Assembly (NCBI RefSeq): GCF_001619985.1
Contig: NW_017264200.1
Coordinates: 868,001-932,000 of the forward strand
Length of the DNA: 64,000 nucleotides
Source of the DNA: Xylona heveae TC161
Taxonomy: Eukaryota; Ascomycota; Xylonomycetes; Xylonales; Xylonaceae
Direction: 5' to 3'
This document shows, piece after piece, positions 27,701-36,893 of the stretch. The position numbers and the translations under genes are program-made. The notes beneath the pieces are model-generated. The model saw nothing but the letters and a program-made list of their open reading frames with translations. It ran no database searches and was not told the origin of the DNA. Each line of letters begins with the position of its first letter. Position 1 is the stretch's first letter.

Positions 27701-27887
27701 CGCAGACTCATTTACAAAGAGGGAGAGAAGGAAAAGAAAAGAAAAGGTAGTAAGACAGCTAAGAAGAATGTTGAGATTGAGAGATAGTTTTTCCGCGGAC
27801 GGCCAACGCCAGGGGCTTGCTGACATCTAAATCGAACGGACCAGTGATTCTTTGAGCGGGAGCATCATGTTTGACATGATATAAGGT
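21795..27887. other. 6.1 kb gap upstream of gsk3
   Basis: From the gsk3 start to the TOM40 stop. Open frames are all short (under about 125 codons), overlap on both strands and show no familiar domain or plausible splice-joined product. The first ~600 bp probably hold the gsk3 promoter and leader. The right part holds the TOM40 3' UTR. A short inverted TAGG/CCTA run lies near 24701-24726. Degenerate repeats cannot be excluded by eye. Confidence 0.4.
24701..24726. repeat. inverted CCTA/TAGG run
   Basis: CCTACCTACC followed a few bases on by TAGGGAGGTA, giving an imperfect short inverted repeat in a gene-free stretch. Confidence 0.45.
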
Positions 27888-29142
27888 TTAAAAGGGCGGA
27901 GGGGGAGCGGGGGAGGACAGGGCCTTCTCCTGTTGCTCGAGGAGATCCTCGCCTGCCGCCTCAATCGAGACAGCCAAACCGACCTTGGCTTGTTGCTACA
28001 AATTGCGAATTGAGTCAATCAGTCGTTCGGCGCAGAAATCAAACGGGGAGAAATCTCACCTTAAAGTGGTCAATTTCACCGGCAAAGGTCAACTGCACTG
28101 GCGGAGCAATGCGCTTCTCCAGCAGGCAGCTGAGCTTTCCAGAACTGTCGACCTGGGCGCGGAAAGTAGACGCTCTGAAGTCATACTTTGCACCGAGCGT
28201 CGTCACGCCCTCTCGACCCGCGCCTCCCATGAGACCGGCTGCGCCTCTGCCGAGACCTGCAAACTGGAGGTTCAAGTCCACACCAGCCTCGACCTTCTCA
28301 GTCAATCGGCGCCAGTAGGAAGTGTTCACGGCACCCTGAGCCTGAAGCTGAGCGCTTGCAATCCAGTTGTCGCCTCGGTATTTTCCGCAGTAAGAAAGGG
28401 CGGTCTCCGGTCCCATGCTAAGAGATGGTCTTTGCCAAATAGCTTCCAATCCAAGCGCAAGTCTGGGGGTGATTGACTGAAGATAACTACCGATGAAGAT
28501 ACCAGTGATTCCTCCCTCAATCAATGAAGGATTCAGCGATTTGATGGAAGCCGTGAAGTCGTTTCCGGTATAGTCGTTGTCAATCTGGATCATAGCTTGA
28601 CCGGGGCCGGCGATCTGAGCATTCGTCTTCGTGACAAAGGACGAATTCCAGCGGTAATTTGCTCGCGCAGATAGTTGTCCGTCATTGTCCATATTGCCTT
28701 GAAGGAAAACCTAGAGAAGGGAAAGGAAAAAAAGGCGTCAGGAACGTAGGAGACTTTAGTCCGCAGTGCAGATGCGACATTCGAAGTCCGACAGGCATTG
28801 CGGAAGCTTATTAGGGAAAAGAAAGCATACCTTTGGCGTACCATACATGGCTGCAAATGTGTATGGCGGAAGACCCTGGGATCCCATGGCGAATGCATGG
28901 GACACCTGGAAGAGAGGTGAGACGCTGAAAGCCTTGGTTAGGTCTGCTCGCAAGCCCGTGAAGGTAAAGTTGTTGAGGAAAACATCCTTCTGGACCTCTC
29001 TAGCAATATTCTCGACGGTTCCGGGGTTTGAAAGACCCAATGAAGCTCTCTTTTCAGAGAACGAATTGTAGGCATCTCCCAGCGCTGTCACGACCGCATT
29101 GTCCGTGAGGAAGGCGAGCGCGGAGCGCTTCTCTTCGGCCAT
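27888..29142 (-). CDS. TOM40: mitochondrial import channel TOM40
   Basis: Three exons, about 350 aa. Exon 1 runs from [18 protein letters not shown] to MYGTPK. The middle exon starts [20 protein letters not shown] and ends GEIDHFK. The last exon ends PAPPPPF with its stop at 27888-27890. This is the 19-stranded VDAC-like beta barrel of the outer mitochondrial membrane through which nearly all precursors enter. Seen are the N-terminal helix with [18 protein letters not shown] and alternating beta-strand text with the C-terminal motif [10 protein letters not shown]. Length and architecture are normal. It is divergent from the PFK-2 family gene with about 850 bp between starts. Confidence 0.95.
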
Positions 29143-29992
29143 AATGAAAAAATGCGGAATGCAATGCACCAATGGACTGAATGTCAGAAACGCTGAACCT
29201 TAGACTTAAATGGACGCTCGATGATCCAAGTCGTTCCTCTTTGATACAGCGAAGGCTCGACTGGAGAATTGTTCTGCTGGTTGCCAAGTCCTACCGGAGA
29301 TGATGCTTCGTCGATAATTTTTAGGAGGTCGACGCCGCTACGTATTTAGTGTCTAGGGATTCGCAACTATGCGTACATTTCGGCACCGGAAACTGACGAT
29401 CAATCGCCGTGAATTTGACGTCGTTTAAACCAACTCTCATTACGATCGCAGAACGCTGAAGATGTTGAGACTTTGGTTTCAAATCTAGGGAGAGGCTTCA
29501 CTATAACATTTGGAAAATCTCCTAAGGAGAAAAGGATATTTCGCACCGTGTTTGATGACTGCTCTGTTTTCGTTCAAGGAATTCACGTGACTGCGGCCAA
29601 TTGCGATCCCACTTGCTCCACGCTTCGAACTACTAATATTAATCCTCGCGACAAGCTTGGCTGCGCCGCATTTAAATTTATTATTTTCCCTTCTGCATTC
29701 CCGTCAAATATCTTTTCAGCTCTGCTTGCCTTTAATTGTACATTATTAGGGTTGAAGTCTAGAGTTTGTCGAGCTTATCATGGATACGTTATTGTAGGTC
29801 ACTCGCTTTGTTTGTTGTGGACAATGCTCTTATATGCCCTTTTCTCCGAGAGCTCTCCCTTCCTGTACAAGTTGAGACCACTAACAGAGAACTGTATTCA
29901 GGACAGCGGATATTGTGGCGAATTCGCCCAGGTTTCGCCGGCGATCTAGCACCTTTCAAGATGCTATTCATGATCTCCCAGAGAAACTAGAG
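29143..29992. promoter_or_regulatory. divergent promoter region TOM40 / PFK-2 family gene
   Basis: 850 bp between divergent genes. In-frame codons just before 29993 look coding (RFRRRSSTFQDAIHDLPEKL) and follow a possible acceptor TTCAG near 29900, so the right-hand gene may begin upstream in a separate exon. Confidence 0.45.
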
Positions 29993-32174
29993 ATGGCTCC
30001 AGCTCAGCTTTACAGCACTGAATCGGGACGCCTCTTTCACTCCGGAAGAATTGCCATTGTTACTGTTGGACTTCCTGCTAGAGGTAAAACGTAAGCAAGA
30101 TGCAACAACCGATGCTGAACTCTACGATTTCTACTTGACGATTGGACCAGATCATGCAGAATGATATCTAACGTTTGTTTCCTCTCTGCACACAGGCATA
30201 TATCCGTTGCTGTTGCACGGTATCTTCGATGGTATGGGAAAAATCACCTGATAGAAACGACTTGTGGATTGTCCAATTACTAAACTCGTCAATTGATCTT
30301 TAGGCTAGGAGTGAAGACTCGAGTATTTCACCTTGGAGACTATCGACGAGCGACTGTAGGAAATGATCGAGATGTGCCAGAGGATTACTTTTTCATCAAT
30401 GGTGAGCAATTTCAGACCGATCTTTTCACCAATCTTAAGCCGCTTTAATCTTTAATCGACTGGATATCCGATGTAAGGATATATCTGACGCTTCTGTACT
30501 CCTCTGTCTAGCCTCCGCATCTTCCGTTCTTCTTCGCCAAAAGATTCTGAAAAAGTGTCGAGAAGACATTTATGAATTCCTTAATCATGAAAACGGTCAG
30601 GTCGCCGTCTATGATGCTGTCAACCCCCTCGCTGCTGGGCGCAGGTCCCTTGCCAAAGAATTCGCAAAGCATAATATCGAGGTTCGTCCGCCGGGACTTT
30701 CCCCCCTAAACAGAGCTGTTTGTTGAACAACTGATCATCTGGTATATGTTAACTCTTTTCTTTGCAGACTCTCTTCATAGAATCAACCTGCACGGATGAA
30801 AGAATCATTGAAGAAAACGTTCGGAGCGTTAAAATCTCCTCTCCTGATGTGAGTAAATGCCCGATCCATGTCGCGAATCTGCACTGACGGAATCAAAAGT
30901 ATGTTGGATGGGATCCCGCAGACGCAGTAAAAGCCTACCTCACTCGAATATCCGCAAAGATTCCTCATTTTGAGACTATGGAAGAGAAAGAATTAAATTA
31001 TGTCAAGGTAAGCGGGGATTGTCCCACGCCCAATGCAACGATATCAACCAATCACTGACGGTCTTCTTTCACTACTTCACCTAGATGCTTAACGCAGGAG
31101 AACGTGTGACAGTAAATAATTGCTCTTTTGGTTATCTCTCTCACCGGATCGTCTTTTACCTCTTGAATCTCCATGTAAAGCCAAGACAAGCATACTTTGC
31201 AAGGGTAAGGTTTGATTTTTTCACAAATATCTCTTTTTCTCTCTCTCCTCCCGCCTTTCTCTCCCGCTCCCTCTCTTTCTCTTCATAAGCGTTACTTTGC
31301 CCATCCATGTAACAATCCATATCTGCGTACTCTCTGTTGGTCGTGATTTCTTTCTAACAGCGCGTTCAGGCCGGAATGACTCGGGGAGAAGATTCCTACC
31401 GCGCGGATGCGTCGCTCAGTCCAGAGGGTCAAGAGTATGCAAAAAAAATGTCGGACACTCTTACTCGACATCGGCAGGAGGAGAGGCAGGCACTCATAGA
31501 CCGCGGTGGTTCAGACGCTCCTCTCCGTCCGTTGACTATTTGGACATCGACTCGTCGGAGAACAGTAGAGACTGCTGATTATTTGAAATCATTGGGATAT
31601 CGAGTTCGGCAACGCCCGCAGATGAGCCAAATCAATCCGGGCATTCGCGAAACCATGTCCAACCAGGCTCTTCGTCGCATTTACCCTGATGAGGTGGCAA
31701 AACACAATGCTGATCCATATCACCATCGCTATCCGCGGGCTGAGGTATGTATGAATAGGGATAGGCGCGAGTTTTACCAGCCTTGCCCGCCCTTATCCTA
31801 CTTCATGCACTGACTTGGTCACTTTCAGTCATATCACGATCTCGCTGTGCGCCTTGAGCCGATTATCCTCGAACTCGAGCGTGAGCAAAACGATTTGCTC
31901 ATTATCGCACACGAAAGCGTTCTCAGGGTTCTTTACGGCTACCTAATGGCCTGTAACGCGGCGGACATTCCAAATCTCGAGTTTCCGCGAAACGAAATCA
32001 TCGAGGTACGGTGTCGAGAAAGCAAGGAGCACTCTGTCAAAAGACATTTCTAACTGACTCGTCTTCTAGATTATTCCTGCCAGCTACAACAACGAAACTA
32101 AGCGCATCCATATCCCGGGTCTCCCCAAAGAGCACGAATTGTTGTCTCCCGACCTCCGTCCGATGTCTCCTTGA
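29993..32174 (+). CDS. 6-phosphofructo-2-kinase family protein, phosphatase site lost
   Basis: Multi-exon gene. The kinase half has a Walker A motif GLPARGKT and the family block RVFHLGDYRRATVGNDRDVP. It makes fructose-2,6-bisphosphate, the cytosolic activator of glycolysis. The second half is the histidine-phosphatase-like domain, up to SPDLRPMSP and a stop at 32172-32174. At the active site, where bifunctional enzymes have RHGES, this protein reads RAGMT, so the catalytic His is Ala. The Glu-bearing motif near the LNEIDAG position of animal enzymes reads SQINPG, while the later His (LLIIAHESVLRV) remains. It is therefore probably kinase-only, like yeast Pfk26, in which this His is Ser. The ATG at 29993 is the first Met next to the conserved core. 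The true start may lie in an exon upstream. Confidence 0.9.
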
Positions 32175-32725
32175 TGGAGTCTCTGGTTTGATTCAAGAAC
32201 ATATTTTTTTTTTGATACACACTTGTCCGGCATTATTGATTAGTCGCTTCTCCCCTGCACGCCTACAATCAGTTGCAATTCAATCTACATATTCCCGAAT
32301 TATACGGCTGTTGTAGTATTCAATACCATATTACTAAATTATCAGCCATTGTATCTTCGATATTTTCTCCCTAAAAGCTCGTGCCTTGAAGTCCAACCAT
32401 TCTACCAACCTTCCACTTTAGCGTATAGTAACAGACTAGTAAGAAGTGCTTGATTGTTTCACAGCTTGATACAATTATATCCCCCTGTTATTCGCAGCGG
32501 ATTTCCCCGGCACGGTAACCCTGCTCACGTCACACCCAACTCCCGGTTATTCGTAGGCGATAATTTGACAGTCAAGGCATTTACCGGTTCAAAAAGCTCT
32601 GTCAAACAAATGCGAAGGGGGAAAGATAAAATAAAGAATCTGTGCTAGGCATCACTATTAAAGTCAACAAGGGTTAGAAAATGAATAAATAAACGCATGC
32701 ACTTGAAAAAAAGTGCAAAAAGAAA
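32175..32725. other. intergenic, 3' of the PFK-2 family gene
   Basis: AT-rich spacer with the 3' UTR of the preceding gene and the T-rich (minus strand) Pol III stop of the tRNA gene. No gene seen. Confidence 0.5.
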
Positions 32726-32797
32726 TGGACAATCTGGGAATTGAACCCAGGACCTCTCCCATGCTAAGGGAGAATCATACCACTAGACCAATTGCCC
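32726..32797 (-). tRNA. tRNA-Ala(AGC)
   Basis: 72 nt folding into a full cloverleaf. Acceptor stem GGGCAAT/ATTGTCC contains a G3:U70 pair, the main alanine identity element. Anticodon stem CTCCC/GGGAG encloses loop TTAGCAT with anticodon AGC. T arm is CTGGG/CCCAG with loop TTCAATT. No intron and no encoded CCA; discriminator A. A T5 run follows on the minus strand. The D arm (GGTCTAGTGGTATGATT) resembles fungal tRNA-Pro, but anticodon and G3:U70 argue for Ala. Confidence 0.93.
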
Positions 32798-33464
32798 TTG
32801 TTTGTTGAAATATGGTCAATCATTATCATATATAAACCACAACAAGTGATCCAAAAGATTGTATGGCACTTTTGCCCTTTGAGACCAATTTTTCTAATGC
32901 TGGTCGTTGTTAGTATGGTTATGGACAGCGTACTAAAAGCCTACGGAAAAGTGTGTCTGTATTATAGAGGCTACTCACTAGGATTATTACATGTTTCTTT
33001 TATATTTTTTTTACTCTTGTCATCTGTCCAACAACAGTAACCAAGCGATTGAATTCATTCACATCGCGGGTGAGCATTTCAATAGACCTGTGTGCTCTAA
33101 AGAGGTTTAATGTCGATGAATATCAGACTGAGTCTATTCATCTTCTACCCTGACTTTCTATTGTGGCGAGAACGGGGGCATATATTTGTAATTTATAAAT
33201 TGCATATGATTTATGCCGTGTTAAAGCCAAGACAAATAAAATCCCCTCTGGCTAAACTTGAAAGAGCCATATGAATTATCCCGAGTTATTTGTATATTCA
33301 TGGTTTAAAGCAAAAATATTAAATCAAAATCGGTAGGAGCTATGAACCACAATAAAAAATTCTCAATTTAAAAAATAATAAACCTAAAATAATTAGTTAA
33401 AAATAAAATACAAGAAGAATAAAAAAAGAAAAGTAGAAAATAAAGATGAGAAAAACAAAAAAAA
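32798..33464. other. AT-rich spacer between tRNA-Ala and 5S rRNA
   Basis: Strongly AT-rich, with 33290-33464 almost purely A/T-biased and A-rich on plus. No gene seen. The last A-rich bases serve as the T-rich terminator of the 5S gene on minus. Confidence 0.5.
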
Positions 33465-33583
33465 ACATGCAACAGCGGGGATTCGCTGGTCGTCACCGAC
33501 CCAACTACTAGTCCGCCGATCTGAGGCTTATGTATGGCAGAGCGGACGGGATGCCCAGTTCTCCTCAGTCTATGGTCGCATGT
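33465..33583 (-). rRNA. 5S rRNA gene, dispersed copy
   Basis: 119 nt, the standard length. Read on minus it starts ACATGCGACCATAG and ends GCGAATCCCCGCTGTTGCATGT minus its first bases, matching the fungal 5S pattern. Helix I pairs ACATGC with GCATGT. The internal control region with AAGCC and the CTAGTAGTTGGGT block are present. The 3' end is followed on minus by a long T-rich terminator. Compared with Neurospora/Aspergillus 5S as I remember it, two helices differ by paired changes: CTGAGG/CCTCAG (plus 33563-33568 and 33521-33526) and GGTCG/CGACC (plus 33488-33492 and 33497-33501). This suggests a functional variant rather than a decayed copy. Scattered 5S genes are typical of Pezizomycotina. 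Confidence 0.92.
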
Positions 33584-33958
33584 ACTGGTATATCATGTAT
33601 TTGATAATATATACCATGCGATTTAATACCTTTCTTGGTTTAGAACACAGACAGCACAACCCACCAGATTGATGCTCCACAATAGAGACCCCCAAATTTC
33701 ACTAGAATGCTGATTTCGGCCATGTCATGGTCGGATGTTTCTCGTAAAAGTTCCTACCAGTAAAAAAAACGAGTTTAAGGGTCTATTGTCTGGTAGACAT
33801 GAACTCATTGACACTGATATGCGAGGGGCTTCGAGCCAACTCATGTGGGTAGAATTTGTTGCATCGACATTTTGCAATTAGAATGTTTTGGTATACTATG
33901 TAATATTAAGTAGGCGCTCGAACTGAGACCAGTGTATTTACAAATCTCCCCCGTTGAT
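33584..33958. other. spacer between 5S rRNA and MOD5
   Basis: AT-rich, with a short inverted repeat GGTATAT/ATATACC just upstream of the 5S gene (about 33587-33617). No gene seen; probably the MOD5 3' UTR. Confidence 0.45.
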
Positions 33959-35524
33959 CTATTCACTTCGAGCTTGAGAAACGTCTGCCATATGAGCAGC
34001 TGATGCTTCTCGCTTTGCCTGTGAACGTAGAGCATTTCGGTGTCTTCTACTTTTGACATGCTGGATCCAATCCGGTTCTATCACAGCCGTAACCTTGCAC
34101 AACTCACAAGTTCTTCTTACCCATTTGTCTCGCCGGTTGCTCATGTCAAAATCTCTCTTCGGTGCAAGCATGTCCTGTGCTGCCGGGGTAAGCTCGGTAG
34201 GTGCTGGTAGTGCTCCGCCATTTAAAAATTTGCCTGTAAGTTCAAGACCTGGCCGTACAACATTTTCAGACCAGTGGCCAAGGTCTGAGCCATCTAGCAG
34301 GAACAGATTGCTGGTCATGCTAGCATCCGCTAGAGCGTGGAGGAGCTTTATACGGATCCATCTAATTTGCCGTTTGGCATATTGTCTGGTAGCGGCCTTG
34401 GTCTGCTCGATTCCTGTCTGCTTGAGAGTTTCAAGGTCTTTAGAATCGCCGCTGGATCGAAGCGCTTCAACATAGGACACAAACTCCTTGTATCCAATTG
34501 AGACCCATATGCCCCGAGTTTTATCAGTAGAAAGACCCTCGTCCTGCCTCCTGCAGAGGAACGTATCCAACTCTTTTACTTCATCTAATAACCCACCCGC
34601 AAGCATTTTGTCCACGCGACTGTCTAGCCGCGATTTTAAAACCTCGGAATCTGCATAAGGCCACAAGAAAAGGGTTGGAAAGCGCAACCCTGAATTTGAT
34701 TCCCAGGCTTGGTCTTCTTCTCCGCCTTTCGGGCTGTCGTCCACAGACGTGGTACTCGCCATTGCCTTGCTCCTTTTCTGCTGCTCGTAAATGTCAGAAG
34801 CTCTTTGACCAGTCTGATACCATATTTCGAGCGACCTCTGTATCTTTCTCCGGTCATTAGGATGCCAACGATCTGCCATTACGGGATCAACTTCTCTTAG
34901 CCTTGTTAATAAATCAGCTGTAGTGACGCCAGACAAAGTGTCACTTTCTGAAGAAGATTTGGATATCTCAACACCCGTAGATTCATCCTCCTGACCGGTG
35001 AGAGCGTCTTGAAACAAAAGGGATTGAGTATAGTAATGTGTGCCGCCCACAAGGATCGGCAATCGACCCCTGGATCTTATGTCTTGAATCTGCAGAAGCG
35101 TTACCTTAATTTTGCTGGGCCAATTTTACTATCAATTGTTTGCCAATCATACCACGGAGAGCGCTTTTTTCGTAAAGTCTCCAACGCTCCAGGTTGTCTC
35201 ATGTAACCCGATACAGCCGAGGAGATGATGCGGTACGCCCCTTCGTTCTTCGGTCGTGGCTTTATTGGTAATGATTGGCAGACCATCGTACATCTGCATT
35301 GCGTCCCCATTGATGATCTCGCCATTGTACTTGAGCGCTATTTCAACGGCCAGCTATCCTGCAGTAGTCAGCGCCATACTCTTACGCGCGAGAAAGATGT
35401 TGGAGCTGGGCGATACCTCGGATTTGCCTGTTCCAGTCGCACCTATTACAGCGACAATAGGGTCGCGGGGCGGAGGACGGATCATTTTGACTGGGCGCAA
35501 GCAAGAAGAAAGAGCTCGAAACAT
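33959..35524 (-). CDS. MOD5: tRNA dimethylallyltransferase (MOD5)
   Basis: Three exons from MFRALSSCLRPVKMIRPPPR (35524) to the stop at 33959-33961. It transfers dimethylallyl to N6 of A37 in tRNAs reading UNN codons, in cytosol, mitochondria and nucleus. Seen in order: P-loop GATGTGKSE, the block NGDAMQMYDGLPIITNKAT with the substrate Asp, GGTHYYTQSLLF, and RKIQRSLEIWYQTGQRASD. At the C-terminus is a Matrin/U1-type zinc finger, CELCKVTAVIEPDWIQH followed by KSRRHRN, as in eukaryotic MOD5/TRIT1. A second in-frame Met at position 14 (MIRPPP) gives a shorter form; in yeast, two starts split the protein between mitochondria and cytosol, and the same may hold here. It is divergent from the CAF16 gene. 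Confidence 0.93.
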
Positions 35525-35790
35525 TCATGCCGGAGATCGAATAATCTATCTCACTGGTTGAAATAGCATCGGTGCCGAAAGAAGTCTATACTCAGAATAA
35601 ACTGAAGCCAGGCCGGGGTGCTCAAACAATCTTGGAGCTATGCGTCATGGGCAGGCGAGGGATCACGGTAAGAATTGACCCCACCTTCCTCTATGTTATT
35701 TATTTCAAAAAGATCAACGAGCTGAGCAACCAAGCAACAAACTGCAGAGACACTTTCCAATTATAACCGTGTGATACCAATAATCTCGCC

Positions 35791-36695
35791 ATGACCGTCG
35801 AAAATCCCAACCCTACGGAACTGGCGCCAGCAATCAAAGTTCACAATCTCAACTATGCGTTCCAGGACGGCTCCGCGGGGCTTGTCAATCTCAACCTGGA
35901 CCTTCCACCTGGTAGTCGTACTCTGCTAATTGGAGGTAATAATCAAGAAGAATACATTCATACCTCAAGGTTCTGACGTGGGATTTAGCAAATGGCGCCG
36001 GCAAGACTACACTCCTTCGACTACTCTCTGGCAAACGCCTTGCGCCCCACGGCTCGATCAACATTGGTGGAGTGGATCCCTTTTCAACCGGTCTCGAAGG
36101 GGTTACATATTTAGGCCTTGAATGGGTATTGAACCCTGTTGTCCGAACAGATATCGACGTCCCAAGTCTTCTTGCCTCCGTTGGGGGGAATTACTATACT
36201 GAAAGGCGAGATCAGTTGATGGAGATTCTGGATATCGACCCGACGTGGAGACTTCACACTGTCAGCGATGGAGAAAGAAGGCGGGTACAGCTTGCAATGG
36301 GACTCATTCGACCGTGGCGGATATTACTACTGGATGAGATAACGGTCGACCTCGATCTCCTAAGCAGGAGTAACTTTCTTCAATTCTTGAAAAATGAAAC
36401 CGAGATTCGTCCCTGCACTATTGTTTACGCCACTCATATTCTGGACAATCTCGCACAATGGCCAACTCATCTAGTACACATGAGCTTAGGGAAGGTCAAG
36501 GAGTTTGGTCCTATTGAGAAGATAAAACTTGATGAAGTTGGCCCGACAGACAACAGCCAACTTGGCCAATTGGTCTTGAGATGGCTGAAGGAGGATCTTG
36601 CAGAGAGAGGTCCCCGACGTGGACTACGGAGCGAAGGGAAGACCTACGAGTCCTTTGACGGAAAAGGAGGCTATGGAAACGAAAAGACGGTCTAA
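35791..36695 (+). CDS. CAF16: CAF16-like soluble ABC ATPase
   Basis: Two exons (35791-35935, 35989-36695) total 852 nt, giving 283 aa. It is a single ABC nucleotide-binding domain with no membrane segment. The intron cuts the Walker A motif; spliced it reads GANGAGKTT. The signature region is [14 protein letters not shown], a departure from LSGGQ as in Caf16. Walker B is [14 protein letters not shown], and the switch His is in YATHILDNL. Yeast Caf16 associates with the Ccr4-Not complex and Pol II mediator proteins. The C-terminal tail is Gly/Lys-rich. The start at 35791 is the only Met before the conserved [11 protein letters not shown]. Confidence 0.93.
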
Positions 36696-36893
36696 ATTTT
36701 GCTAATGATTCCAAACATTGGCTTGATATATTTTTATGGTATGCTTCTTATGACTATTTTGCTTTTGCCCAGTTTCTCAACGCCAGCCCTGCGTTTCTAC
36801 GTTAAATAGGCGCCCTGGATTGCATTCAACATACCTCGTTGGGTTTCCCTTGCTCTAGAGACTTTTTCCCCCCAGTGTCTATAAACGTCTAGA

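Noticed and set aside
27393-27830. Overlapping 84-119-codon frames next to TOM40
   Set aside because: They oppose each other on the two strands and show no family resemblance.
33290-33470. AT-rich block as a mutated (RIP-like) transposon remnant
   Set aside because: No recognisable element sequence or terminal repeats; the right end is simply the Pol III terminator of the 5S gene.
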